DNA from: Acetobacterium paludosum
GTDB lineage: Bacteria > Bacillota > Clostridia > Eubacteriales > Eubacteriaceae
Direction of reading: 5' to 3'
Assembly: GCF_008086595.1 (NCBI RefSeq)
Contig: NZ_RXYA01000016.1
Location: 54,470-118,469 of the forward strand
DNA length: 64,000 bases
The position numbers and the translations under genes are program-made. The notes beneath the pieces are model-generated. The model did no database searches. It saw only the letters and a list, made by a program, of their open reading frames with translations, and was not told the DNA's origin. Shown in pieces: positions 34,354-43,662 of this stretch (position 1 is the stretch's first letter; each line of letters starts with the position of its first letter).

Positions 34354-35676
34354 CTGAAAAAGCTGCTGTTTTTTTCGCTACCTTTATTAGGGTCAAGTTT
34401 CATTCAGCAATTATATAACACCGTGGACTTGATCTACGTGGGCAATTTTTTGGGAAAAGAGGCGGCCGCGGCGGTTGGTGCCAGTACCTTGTTTGTAACC
34501 TGTCTGGTGGGCTTTTTTTCAGGTATGTCAGTAGGTTCCAGTGTTGTGGCTTCCTATGTTTTCGGAACTGGTGATAAAAAAGCGCTAAAAAACGTTGTCC
34601 ATACAGCCATTGCATTAGGAATTGTCGGTGGGACCATTATTATGATTATCGGCTATATCGGGGCACCTTATTTTTTGAAATTAATCAATACGCCGAATGA
34701 AATCATGGCAACAGCCATAACCTATATCCGCGTATATTTCCTAAGTATGATTTCAGTAGTAACCTATAACATGGGATCCGGTATTATCCGGGCGATGGGC
34801 AATTCAAAAACGCCTATGGTCATTCAGTTGATTGGTGGAATTACCAATGTAATTTTAGATGCCGTATTTTTACTTCTTTTTAAAAATGGCGTCAGCGGTG
34901 TGGCATGGGCAACCTTAATTTCTCAGTCGATTGCCGCGATTTTGGTATTATATTTTCTGTCAGCCTCAGATTCTGATTTTAAGTTGGAATTTAACAAAAT
35001 CAGAATCCATAGGGTCTGTTTTAATCGTATTTTAAAAATTGGAATTCCGGCGGGGCTTCAAACACTGGTGATCACCATTTCAAACGTAGTTGCTCAGTAT
35101 TATGTCAATAGCCTTGGGGTGGATGCGATCGCAGCTTATACGGCATACTTTAAGGTTGAACTGCTCATTTATTTACCGATTGTTGCTTTTGGTCAAGCCA
35201 TCTCAACTTTTACCAGTCAAAATATCGGAGCCGAAAAATACGATCGGGTCAAAAAAGGTACCCGGGTATGTATTCTGATGGGCGGGGGCATCACCATTGG
35301 TATGAGCCTCTTTTTATTATATTTTGGCAGACAAGCTTTCGGCGTCATCAACAGCGATGCTGCGGTGGTTGACTACGGGATGCAGATCATCCGAATTACC
35401 TTTCCTTTCTACTGGTTGTATGTCATTTTGGAGATTCTTAGTGGAACCATCAGAGGTTCCGGTAAAACCCTTCCAACAATGGTTATCATATTGTCTAACA
35501 TATGCCTGTTGAGAACGGTACTGCTTTTTATAATGATGAGAGTTCAGAATAACATTCAGGGGGTTGCCATCACTTATCCCATTACTTGGGCATCAACGGC
35601 ATTGTGTATGTTCATTTATTACAGCAAGAGCAATTGGCTGTATCAGAATAAAATTTTATTGGTTAATCAGGTATAA
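34354..35676 (+). CDS. MATE family efflux transporter with unclear start codon
   Basis: About 440 residues if read from CTG 34354, which follows AGGGG at four bases. From there the reading frame gives LKKLLFFSLPLLGSSFIQQLYN, the usual first helix of a MATE protein. No in-frame ATG, GTG or TTG lies between the upstream stop and 34354. The first conventional start, GTG 34423, would remove most of helix 1 and has no ribosome site. So the gene either uses CTG or has lost its start. The rest (about twelve segments, DLIYVGNFLG, NSKTPMVIQLIGGITNVILD, GIPAGLQTLV) is intact. It sits between two methyltransferases and could export their product. Confidence 0.75.
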   Translation: MKKLLFFSLPLLGSSFIQQLYNTVDLIYVGNFLGKEAAAAVGASTLFVTCLVGFFSGMSVGSSVVASYVFGTGDKKALKNVVHTAIALGIVGGTIIMIIGYIGAPYFLKLINTPNEIMATAITYIRVYFLSMISVVTYNMGSGIIRAMGNSKTPMVIQLIGGITNVILDAVFLLLFKNGVSGVAWATLISQSIAAILVLYFLSASDSDFKLEFNKIRIHRVCFNRILKIGIPAGLQTLVITISNVVAQYYVNSLGVDAIAAYTAYFKVELLIYLPIVAFGQAISTFTSQNIGAEKYDRVKKGTRVCILMGGGITIGMSLFLLYFGRQAFGVINSDAAVVDYGMQIIRITFPFYWLYVILEILSGTIRGSGKTLPTMVIILSNICLLRTVLLFIMMRVQNNIQGVAITYPITWASTALCMFIYYSKSNWLYQNKILLVNQV

Positions 35677-35700
35677 AAATAAATTGAAAGAAGGATTGCT

Positions 35701-36444
35701 ATGGACAACAGCATGGGAAAATACTGGACACAGGCATCTGAGAATTATGGAAGAATTATTGATGATGAACTCAATAGTTTTAGACCGGATGCCTGGAAAT
35801 CTTTAATTTTTGGAGAAGTATTTACAGAAAAAAAGCTCAAAATATTGGATGTCGGGACTGGACCGGGTTTTTTTGCCATTATTTTGAGTCAGGAAGGTCA
35901 CGAAGTGACAGGTATCGATTGTTCGGAGGGAATGCTGGCTGTTGCCAGAGAAAATGCCCGAAAAAACAGGGTAAATCCGACGTTGCGGATGATGGATAGC
36001 CATCATCCGGATTTTGAAGACAGTACTTTCGATTTAATTGTGAGCCGTAATCTGACTTGGACGCTGAAAGATCCGAGAGCTGTTTATCAGGAATGGCATC
36101 GGATTTTAAAACCGCTTGGGAAATTGCTGATATTTGATGCAAACTGGCATCATTATTTTTTCAATGAAAATCTGATGAAAGAAGTCAAAAGAAGGGAAAA
36201 ACAATGTGTTGAAAAATACGGTTCCACCTTTTCTGGAGATCGGGCCGGAGGTTTAACGATCGATTACAAGTTACTGCCTTTTTCAAAGATCATGCGGCCA
36301 GACTGGGATATTGATGCATTAAACGATTGTGGCTTTACCAGCGTTGATTATATCCGTGACATTACGGAGAAAGTATGGGATGAAAAAGAAAAACTGCTGT
36401 ATGGTGCATCACCGATGTTTATGGTTTCGGCGTTAAAAGGATAA
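35701..36444 (+). CDS. Class I SAM-dependent methyltransferase
   Basis: 247 residues. Motif I ILDVGTGPGFFAIILS, IDCSEGM, and a late KIMRPDWDIDALNDCGF block that places it with the 24144 and 33440 proteins. The N-terminus is GKYWTQASENYGRIIDDELNSF. It starts 24 bases after the MATE gene, with an AAGGA ribosome site. It is followed by a 116-base gap with an inverted repeat and then importer 2. Acceptor unknown. Confidence 0.82.
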   Translation: MDNSMGKYWTQASENYGRIIDDELNSFRPDAWKSLIFGEVFTEKKLKILDVGTGPGFFAIILSQEGHEVTGIDCSEGMLAVARENARKNRVNPTLRMMDSHHPDFEDSTFDLIVSRNLTWTLKDPRAVYQEWHRILKPLGKLLIFDANWHHYFFNENLMKEVKRREKQCVEKYGSTFSGDRAGGLTIDYKLLPFSKIMRPDWDIDALNDCGFTSVDYIRDITEKVWDEKEKLLYGASPMFMVSALKG

Positions 36445-36506
36445 TATGGAGTAAATATAAAAAAGCAAGAGAAATATTAGCAGAAATGCTGAGACCAAAA
36501 AAAAAA

Positions 36507-36538
36507 TCAATTTAGTAAAGTATAAACTGGTAAATTGA
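36507..36538. promoter_or_regulatory. Inverted repeat before importer 2
   Basis: Perfect eight-base arms TCAATTTA / TAAATTGA with a further AGT / ACT pairing inside, about 22 bases before the importer-2 start codon. It could be an operator or a hairpin in the transcript. Confidence 0.4.
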
Positions 36539-36560
36539 ATTAAAGAGAGAGAGGAAGCGA

Positions 36561-38159
36561 ATGTTAAACATAAGGTTGAAACAATGGACAGTACTGCTGT
36601 TAATTGCATCACTGGTCGTGATGCTACCGGGCTGCGGCAATACTCAGTCAAAATCAGAAGAGGAAAATAACCTGGCGAATCAGAAACAGGTGGAGGTCAT
36701 TAAATTGGCTGGTGGCGATTGGGGTTATCCCACTCCTTACGGGATTTATCCCAGAGGTCCGGGCTCACGTAAAATGGCATTGATTTTTGATTCGTTGGTA
36801 AAAACGGATACAGATAGTAATCTTATTCCCAAGCTGGCCATCGAATGGCAGGCAAGCGATGATGGACTGGTTTACACGCTGAAATTGCGACCGGATGTAA
36901 AATGGAATGACGGAGAGGCATTCACCGCGGAGGATGTGGTTTTTAGCTACAATTACCAGAAAACATACCCCACTGTGAGTGCTGCTGATTTTTCAAAAAT
37001 CGCCAGCATGGAAGTGGCGGATCCCCAGACGGTTAAAATAACAATTACCGAAGCGAATGCTAAATTTCTGACGACACTCACGGGTTTTATGATTATTCCG
37101 AAACATGTATGGGAGACGGTAACAGATCCCAACAACTATCAGGATGCCAAGGCGGTTGTGGGAACAGGTCCGTATAAATTGACGGATTACAGCAAGGAAC
37201 TAGGAAGTTATCGTTATGTAATCAACGAATATTTTTGGGGAAGTGAACCAAAGGTTAAAGAACTTAAGTTCATTCCGGTAAGTGAAGAGATTCTGGCCTT
37301 TGAACAGGGAGATGTTGATCGGATCAGCATCACGCCGGATGTTTTGGACCGTTTTGAAAACAATGATGAGTATGAAGTGATGCAGTATGTCACCACCTGG
37401 GCTTATCGACTGTACTTTAATATGAATACTCAACCGGAATTTGCGAATGTGACCTTTCGTCAGGCCTTGGCCTATGCCATCAACCGTCAGGATTTGGTTG
37501 ATAAAATTGAACGTGGGGCGGCAGTACCCGGAAATCCCGGAGTTTTACATCCGACCAATAAACTCTACAACAAGGATGTAGAACAATATCCATATGATAC
37601 GAAAAAAGCTGAAGAATTGTTGGATAGCATCGGTTTTAAAGATACTGATGGCGATAAAATCAGAGAAAACGCCAGTGGCGAAAAACTGAGTTTTATGTTA
37701 TTGGCAGATGAGGGCAGTGCACGGTTGGCGGACCTGATCAAGCAGGATCTTTCTTTGGTAGGAATTGAGATAAATGTACAAACGACTGACACTAAAAGCA
37801 GAGATGCGCGTTTCGCAGCGGGTGACTTTGAGATGGTCATTAACGGCAGCGGTGGCGGAGAAGATCTCAGCGAGATCACGAACATTAAAAAATCAGCAAA
37901 AGCCACATCAACGACTGCACAGGTAATTGGCTACAACAATCCGGAAGTTGATCGGTTGTACACGGCTCAGCTTAACGCAACTGACCCGGCCGAACAATTA
38001 AAACTCAGTGGCGAACTTCAGAGCATTGTGGCTCAGGAATTGCCAAAGCTGACGCTTTATTATACAAACACGATAGCCGTGCATCGGCCAAAAGTTTATG
38101 ATGGCTGGAGTAAGAATACCTATCATGATGATGATCGGGAGAATTTTGTAGCGGACTGA
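36561..38159 (+). CDS. Nik/Opp-type ABC importer 2, substrate-binding lipoprotein
   Basis: 532 residues. Signal with lipobox MLPGC (Cys25). SBP_bac_5 fold (LRPDVKWNDGEAFTAEDVVFSYN, GTGPYKLTD, FRQALAYAINRQD). First gene of importer 2, preceded by an inverted repeat rather than a shared leader hairpin. It may be read from the leader-E promoter through the two methyltransferase genes and the MATE gene. Ligand unknown. Confidence 0.92.
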   Translation: MLNIRLKQWTVLLLIASLVVMLPGCGNTQSKSEEENNLANQKQVEVIKLAGGDWGYPTPYGIYPRGPGSRKMALIFDSLVKTDTDSNLIPKLAIEWQASDDGLVYTLKLRPDVKWNDGEAFTAEDVVFSYNYQKTYPTVSAADFSKIASMEVADPQTVKITITEANAKFLTTLTGFMIIPKHVWETVTDPNNYQDAKAVVGTGPYKLTDYSKELGSYRYVINEYFWGSEPKVKELKFIPVSEEILAFEQGDVDRISITPDVLDRFENNDEYEVMQYVTTWAYRLYFNMNTQPEFANVTFRQALAYAINRQDLVDKIERGAAVPGNPGVLHPTNKLYNKDVEQYPYDTKKAEELLDSIGFKDTDGDKIRENASGEKLSFMLLADEGSARLADLIKQDLSLVGIEINVQTTDTKSRDARFAAGDFEMVINGSGGGEDLSEITNIKKSAKATSTTAQVIGYNNPEVDRLYTAQLNATDPAEQLKLSGELQSIVAQELPKLTLYYTNTIAVHRPKVYDGWSKNTYHDDDRENFVAD

Positions 38160-38257
38160 AAGTAGATAGCGATAGTTGAAATCAGATGGTTGTCAGATTG
38201 TTTTATGGGCTGTCATCCTAATTTTTCAGTAAATATTTCATGGAAAGGGGGGAGAAT

Positions 38258-39253
38258 GTGAAACACAATAGAATAATGAAATTGTTTGAATACGGTTTAA
38301 CCATTTGGATTATTATCACCTTGAATTTTCTTCTGCCCAGACTACTACCTGGTGATCCTTTTCTTTTACTTTCATCAGATAATGCTGAAAATGAAGAAAT
38401 TGTTATGACACAGGAACAACGGGATTATTATGAAAGCTATTATGGTTTGGATAAATCGATGGGAGAACAATATGTAACCTACATTGGACAATTGATTCAT
38501 GGCGATTTGGGGTACAGCATTTATTATAAAGTGCCGGTGAGTCAGATTATTTTAGGGCGTTTGGGCTGGACAGCATTTATGGTGGTATCCGCGTTGGCTG
38601 TTAGTACTGGAATTGGTGTGCTTTTGGGAAGTGTATCGGCCTGGTATCGTGAAAAATGGCCAGACAAACTGCTGTTTTTTCAAATGATTTTATTATCGGA
38701 AATTCCGGTTTTCCTGATTGGACTCATGATTTTGTTCGTGTTTTCGGCATGGTTAAGGATTTTCCCTTTATCCGGAGCCATGACTCCCTTTGAAGATTAT
38801 ACGAGCTGGTGGGATCAACTATCTGATATTTTGAATCATGCGTTTTTGCCAATTATGGTTTTATCCATTTCTCAGATGGGGGGGATTTATTTATTGGTGA
38901 GAAACAGTATGACCACTGTTTTGCAGAAAGACTATCTTCGAACGGCAAAGGCAAAGGGACTTAGTCAGAAGCGAGTGATTTTTCATCATGCGCTGAGAAA
39001 TGCACTACTGCCGGTGGTAACTCGGATATTTTTGAGCTTGGGAGCACTTGTTGGGGGGGCGATACTGGTTGAAAATGTTTTTGCTTATCCCGGACTCGGA
39101 CGGTTGATGCGAGAATGCATTCAAGTTCATGATTATCAGGTAGTCCAGGGAATTTTTCTGGTGGTAACAATTTTTGTTCTGTTGGCTAATTTTTTAGCTG
39201 ATACGGTCTATAAATTATTAGATCCCCGGGTGAATGATTCTGGAAAGGTTTAG
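38258..39253 (+). CDS. Nik/Opp-type ABC importer 2, permease (NikB/DppB-like)
   Basis: 331 residues from GTG 38258. I chose this over ATG 38240 because the strong ribosome site GGGGGGAG lies between the two. Six membrane segments, with LPRLLPGDPFLLLSSDNA in the external loop, the coupling loop DYLRTAKAKGLSQKRVIFHHALRN, and LDPRVNDSGK at the end. Typical DppB/NikB permease. It is preceded by the binding protein and followed by its partner permease after 11 bases. Confidence 0.9.
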   Translation: MKHNRIMKLFEYGLTIWIIITLNFLLPRLLPGDPFLLLSSDNAENEEIVMTQEQRDYYESYYGLDKSMGEQYVTYIGQLIHGDLGYSIYYKVPVSQIILGRLGWTAFMVVSALAVSTGIGVLLGSVSAWYREKWPDKLLFFQMILLSEIPVFLIGLMILFVFSAWLRIFPLSGAMTPFEDYTSWWDQLSDILNHAFLPIMVLSISQMGGIYLLVRNSMTTVLQKDYLRTAKAKGLSQKRVIFHHALRNALLPVVTRIFLSLGALVGGAILVENVFAYPGLGRLMRECIQVHDYQVVQGIFLVVTIFVLLANFLADTVYKLLDPRVNDSGKV

Positions 39254-39264
39254 GAGCGGTAGGC

Positions 39265-40134
39265 GTGTCGAAAATAAAAAATAAAATGTTGAAAATTTGG
39301 AAAGTAATTAAAGACTTTTCTATACTGGGAAAATTGAGTCTGGTAATGCTGGTGTTGGTTATTTTAATGGCGATTTTTGCCACAAGTCTTTCAGTTTATC
39401 CCTATGATTTTTCTTCAGGCGATGCTCTTATGGCTCCCGGGAACGGGCATTTTCTGGGAACCGATGATTTGGGTATTGATCTTTGGGCACAGATTTGTTA
39501 TGGCGCGAGAATCAGCTTGCTGATAGGTTTTGGAACAGCTATTTTGGCTGCTCTGGGTGGTGGTATGATTGGTGTTTTTTCAGGTTATGTTGGAGGAGTG
39601 CCGGATAAAATCATTATGCGGATCATTGATATTATAATGGTTATTCCAGATTTTCCGTTGATGGTTTTATTGGCGGCACTTCTGGGACCCAGTCTTTTGA
39701 ATGTAGTCATTGTGCTGGCATTGCTCTCATGGGTCACACCAGCCAGAATTGTCCGTTCCCAGGTGATGATGCTTAAAGAACAGACTTATATTAAAGTTGC
39801 GGAGACTTATGGGGCAAGCAACTGGTATTTAATTTGGCGTCATTTTTTACCGGCAGTATTCCCTATTTTAGCCGTAAATATCATTCGGTTGACAGGAAGA
39901 GCCATTGTTTCAGAAGCGGGATTGTCATTTTTAGGATTGGGAGATCCCACTTCAAAAAGTTGGGGACTGATTATTCACTATGCAACCAGTTTTCCCGGGA
40001 TTTATTATACGAATTTTTGGAAATGGTGGCTGCTGTATCCCTGGCTAATTTTAACCCTAGTAGTGATGTCGCTGGCTTTTTTAAGCAGGGAACTGGAACG
40101 TGTCATGGATCCGCGTCTTAGAATCAGGGCCTAA
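39265..40134 (+). CDS. Nik/Opp-type ABC importer 2, permease (NikC/DppC-like)
   Basis: 289 residues from GTG 39265 after AGGAGCGG. The external motif reads LGTDDLGIDLWAQICYG, close to the LGTD-x-x-GRD pattern but with ID in place of RD. The coupling loop is IKVAETYGASNWYLIWRHFLP and the end is LSFLGLGDPTSKSWG. Together with the preceding permease it forms the channel of importer 2. Confidence 0.9.
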   Translation: MSKIKNKMLKIWKVIKDFSILGKLSLVMLVLVILMAIFATSLSVYPYDFSSGDALMAPGNGHFLGTDDLGIDLWAQICYGARISLLIGFGTAILAALGGGMIGVFSGYVGGVPDKIIMRIIDIIMVIPDFPLMVLLAALLGPSLLNVVIVLALLSWVTPARIVRSQVMMLKEQTYIKVAETYGASNWYLIWRHFLPAVFPILAVNIIRLTGRAIVSEAGLSFLGLGDPTSKSWGLIIHYATSFPGIYYTNFWKWWLLYPWLILTLVVMSLAFLSRELERVMDPRLRIRA

Positions 40135-40162
40135 AGATAATTTTGAGTAAGGAGAGATTAAA

Positions 40163-41884
40163 TTGATTGATGAAGGTCAATATTTGTTGGAAATCAAAAA
40201 TTTCGGGGTAGAATATGACTGCGCAGATCCACCGGTAAGAGCAGTGGATGATATAAACATAAAGCTTGCTAAAAACGAAACGTTGGGTATTATCGGAGAA
40301 TCCGGGTGTGGCAAAAGCTCCTTTGCAATGGGCATAATGGGACTGCTTAACCAGGCGAATGTAGAAGGTGAAGTAATCTATAAAGGTCAAAACTTGAACA
40401 GACTGCCTGAAAAAGAAATGCGAAAATACCGATGGAAAGAAATTGCGCTGGTATTTCAGAATTCGCTGGAGGTTCTTAATCCCGTACTCACTATTGGTGA
40501 GCAAATTGGAGAACCCATAAAAACCCATTATCACAATTCGTCAGCTGAGATTGATGTGAAGGTAATTGAGCTGATGAAAAAGGTTGGTTTGGATCCGAAG
40601 TGGCGGCAGGCTTATCCTCATCAGTTGTCAGGTGGAATGCGTCAGCGGGTGTTGGTAGCCATGGCTTTGTCCTGCAATCCGGAATTATTGATAGTCGACG
40701 AGCCGACCACGGCATTGGATGTCATCAGTAAAAATGAAATTCTGCGGATGCTGCAGATGTTGCAAAAAGAACTCGGGTTTACGATGGTGATCATTTCTCA
40801 TGATCTCGGGGTGATAAAAAAGCTCACTAATCGAGTGATGGCGATGTACTGTGGACGTATTATTGAAAAGGGATTAACATCGGAAGTACTTAGAAATCCA
40901 CTTCACTGCTATACCAGAGGACTTTTGAATTCTTCGCCAAATCTTTTCAAATACAAAGATTTGTGGGGGATTGATGGTGAACCATCTTCTGGAATTTCTA
41001 CAAATGGATGCGCCTTTTATCCCCGTTGTTGTCAGCATGAGGAAAGCTGCAGTCATGAAAAACCGTCATTAGAATATGTGGCTCTGGAACACATGGTGGC
41101 CTGTCACAAAGGGGGGATTGAGACCTTTCTTAAGGCGGTTAACATTCGTAAAACATATAAATTGAAAGAAATGGAAATTGTGGCGGTTAAGGATGTCAGT
41201 ATGGAAATAAAAAGCGGAGAAATTGTGGCATTGGTAGGGGAATCGGGTTCTGGCAAATCTACACTGGCCCAGGTGCTTGCCGGAGTCTGGAAACCGGACA
41301 AAGGCGAAGCTTTTTTCAAAAAGAAAAAACTTGAAGGTCATTGGGAGACAAAAATGATGGGTGGGATGCAGATTGTTTTTCAGGATCCCTTTTCAGCCAC
41401 CAGCCAACGCATGAAAGTACTGGATGTTGTCAAAGAGCCGTTGGACATTATTAAATGGGGAAGCAGGGATGACCGGGACGAAGCGGGCATTAAAGCACTA
41501 CGTGCTGTGCAGTTGCCCACCGCATCTGAATTTCTAGATCGCTACTGTCATGCACTGAGCGGTGGTCAGCGTCAGCGTTTGGCAATTGCCAGGGCTTTGG
41601 TTACCAGACCGAAACTTTTGATTGCGGATGAGGTGACCTCCATGTTGGATCCTTCAACCCAGGCCAATCTTTTAAGAAAGCTCAAGGGACTTCAGAACAG
41701 GCAGGGATTTGCTATGCTGTACATTACCCATGATTTGCATCTGGCCAGAAAAGTCGCGGATAAAGTTTATGTTATGTATCAAGGTGAAATTGTGGAACAT
41801 GGAGTATCCGGTGATATCTTCAAGAATCCGGAACACATTTATACCAGACAATTGATGAAGGAATCCTTCAGAGATATGATTTAA
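40163..41884 (+). CDS. Nik/Opp-type ABC importer 2, fused double ATPase (OppD-OppF-like)
   Basis: 573 residues from TTG 40163 after AAGGAGAG. Two complete ATPase domains in one chain. The first has GESGCGKSS, LSGGMRQR and LLIVDEPTTALD, and ends in the oligopeptide cysteine cluster (CAFYPRCCQHEESC...ACHKGG). The second has GESGSGKST, LSGGQRQR and LLIADEVTSMLD. The other three importers use separate ATPase genes. Fused OppDF proteins are known but less common. It should drive the two permeases before it. Confidence 0.92.
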   Translation: MIDEGQYLLEIKNFGVEYDCADPPVRAVDDINIKLAKNETLGIIGESGCGKSSFAMGIMGLLNQANVEGEVIYKGQNLNRLPEKEMRKYRWKEIALVFQNSLEVLNPVLTIGEQIGEPIKTHYHNSSAEIDVKVIELMKKVGLDPKWRQAYPHQLSGGMRQRVLVAMALSCNPELLIVDEPTTALDVISKNEILRMLQMLQKELGFTMVIISHDLGVIKKLTNRVMAMYCGRIIEKGLTSEVLRNPLHCYTRGLLNSSPNLFKYKDLWGIDGEPSSGISTNGCAFYPRCCQHEESCSHEKPSLEYVALEHMVACHKGGIETFLKAVNIRKTYKLKEMEIVAVKDVSMEIKSGEIVALVGESGSGKSTLAQVLAGVWKPDKGEAFFKKKKLEGHWETKMMGGMQIVFQDPFSATSQRMKVLDVVKEPLDIIKWGSRDDRDEAGIKALRAVQLPTASEFLDRYCHALSGGQRQRLAIARALVTRPKLLIADEVTSMLDPSTQANLLRKLKGLQNRQGFAMLYITHDLHLARKVADKVYVMYQGEIVEHGVSGDIFKNPEHIYTRQLMKESFRDMI

Positions 41885-41927
41885 AATTGAAACAGTTTGA
41901 AACGACAACTAACAGAAAGGTGAAAAA

Positions 41928-42797
41928 ATGAAAGAAGAAATATTAAAGCTAAGAGATCCGGAATATTGGGAGAATATTTGGGAAAAATCGAAAACTCATA
42001 GAGACCATCCTGAAAGTGACGGACCTGCTTACAGTGTAGAATTATGGGAAAAACGGGCTGAGAAATTTAAGTCCAATGTTAAAGGAGAACGGGGTAAAAA
42101 GAGAACGGATGAAGTGATTATTTGGCTGGAAAATCAGGGGGTCACTCTTGAAGGGATGAAGATCCTTGATATTGGAGCCGGTCCCGGGGCTTTTTCTTTC
42201 GCTTTTGCAGAAAAGAATGCTGAGGTAACCGCTCTGGAACCGACAACAGCCATGTCATCATTTATAAAAGAACAAATTCAGAACGAAGGAAAAATCGGTG
42301 TGACGGTTGTTCAGGAATCATGGGAAGATGTGGATGTCGAAAAAATGGGGTGGACAGAGGCTTTTGATCTGGTTTTTATTTCCATGTGCCCAGGGGTTCA
42401 CAATGCACAACTTTTTAAAAAAGCGATGTCCTGTGCAAAAAAATATTTGTATTTCAGCGGATGGGCTGGAAGAAGGGACAGTGAAGCTTTTGGAGAACTC
42501 TGGAAAGAACTGTATGGAGAAGAAATACTGATGTGGAGAAGTGATATTATCTATAATCTGAACTGGCTTTATACTCAGGGTTATAATCTGGCTTTTGAAG
42601 TAAAACAGAATGCCAGACCGGAAGAATTGAATATTGAGAGTGCAGTTGAAGAGTTTATGTCGCGATTGAATTTCTACGGGAAAGATACCATCGATTTGCA
42701 GGAAAAAGTTGCGGCATTTGTCAACGCCCGATCGGAAAATGGAATCCTTAAAACAAATGCAGTATCCCGCCGCGGGAAAATTTTAGTGAAGCTTTAG
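41928..42797 (+). CDS. Class I SAM-dependent methyltransferase
   Basis: 289 residues. Motif I ILDIGAGPGAFSFAFA (about residues 81-96), then ALEPTTAM. The N-terminal 70 residues (KLRDPEYWENIWEKSKTHRDHPESDGPAYSV) and the C-terminus differ from the other methyltransferases here, so it is a separate subfamily. It follows the fused ATPase by 43 bases with an AAGGTG ribosome site, so it belongs to importer 2. Acceptor unknown. Confidence 0.82.
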   Translation: MKEEILKLRDPEYWENIWEKSKTHRDHPESDGPAYSVELWEKRAEKFKSNVKGERGKKRTDEVIIWLENQGVTLEGMKILDIGAGPGAFSFAFAEKNAEVTALEPTTAMSSFIKEQIQNEGKIGVTVVQESWEDVDVEKMGWTEAFDLVFISMCPGVHNAQLFKKAMSCAKKYLYFSGWAGRRDSEAFGELWKELYGEEILMWRSDIIYNLNWLYTQGYNLAFEVKQNARPEELNIESAVEEFMSRLNFYGKDTIDLQEKVAAFVNARSENGILKTNAVSRRGKILVKL

Positions 42798-42828
42798 GCA
42801 AGAGTAAATGAGAGGAAGAAAGGAATAG

Positions 42829-43341
42829 ATGAAAATAACAATATTATATTTTAGCAAAACGGGTAATACGGAAAAAGCAGCAGTATATATCAAAGAAGGT
42901 CTTATGGAAACCGGCAGTTTTGAAATCAGACTGATGAATTTAAATGAACCTTCAACCATGGATAATACCTTCATTAATGAAAGTGATACGGTAATTATGG
43001 GAACACCTACCTATGTTGCCAATATGTGCTGGCAATTTAAAAAATGGTTTGATACGGATTGGGATTGTCAGTTGGGTGGAAAACTGGGCGCTGCTTTTGC
43101 TACCGCCAACGCCATGCATGGTGGCGGAGATATTGCGCTACAAGGCATGATCAGTCATATGTTGGTCAGAGGGATGCTAACCTATTCGTCAGGAGCCGGT
43201 TGCGGTCGACCCTTTATTCATCTTGGACCCATTGGTATTGGCGTCAACAATGGAGTGGAAGAGCGAAAAGATTTATTCAATTTGTTTGGCAAACGGATTG
43301 GTGAACAAACAATTCGCCTATTTGGAAACACTAAAGTATGA
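42829..43341 (+). CDS. Flavodoxin-like / NADPH-dependent FMN reductase family protein
   Basis: 170 residues. FMN phosphate-binding loop YFSKTGNTEKAA at about 7-18, then TVIMGTPTYVANMCWQFKKWFD, the usual second FMN segment, and GAAFATANAMHGGGD in the third. Flavodoxin/WrbA-type fold. It lies 31 bases after the methyltransferase in importer-2's operon. It could reduce an imported metal complex or serve as an electron donor; neither is shown by sequence. Confidence 0.85.
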   Translation: MKITILYFSKTGNTEKAAVYIKEGLMETGSFEIRLMNLNEPSTMDNTFINESDTVIMGTPTYVANMCWQFKKWFDTDWDCQLGGKLGAAFATANAMHGGGDIALQGMISHMLVRGMLTYSSGAGCGRPFIHLGPIGIGVNNGVEERKDLFNLFGKRIGEQTIRLFGNTKV

Positions 43342-43396
43342 GATACGGTTGCCAAAGTGAATTTTACTCACAAGATTCACACTTTCTAAAAAATGT

Positions 43397-43426
43397 TTGA
43401 CAAGTATATACAAGTTGTGATATTAT
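43397..43426 (+). promoter_or_regulatory. Promoter with GTATATAC palindrome, before leader F
   Basis: TTGACA (43397-43402) and TATTAT (43421-43426), spacer 18. Its first 18 bases are identical to the leader-E promoter (33031). The GTATATAC palindrome lies inside the spacer. Confidence 0.75.
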
Positions 43427-43488
43427 AACGAAAATAAAGCAACAAAATAAATATAATATAAAAAAAGATGAATATTATAATTAATTTA

Positions 43489-43542
43489 GCCGTGAAGGTT
43501 GATTTTCCTACTGTAGTAGGTGTCAATTTTCGCGGTTTTTTT
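43489..43542 (+). promoter_or_regulatory. Leader hairpin-terminator element, copy F
   Basis: Outer arms GCCGTGAAGGTTGAT / GTCAATTTTCGCGGT with G-U pairs, apical CCTAC TGTA GTAGG, then seven T. It lies about 56 bases after the predicted start of transcription and about 120 bases before the importer-3 binding protein gene. Confidence 0.8.
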
Positions 43543-43662
43543 ATAAAAAATTTAAATTAAAGGACAAACGATTATAAAGAAACGATGGTAATGGAAAGAC
43601 AATATATAGGTATTTTTAAAAATGATTTTAGAAAATATTGAAAAAGAAATTGAGGAGTAGGA

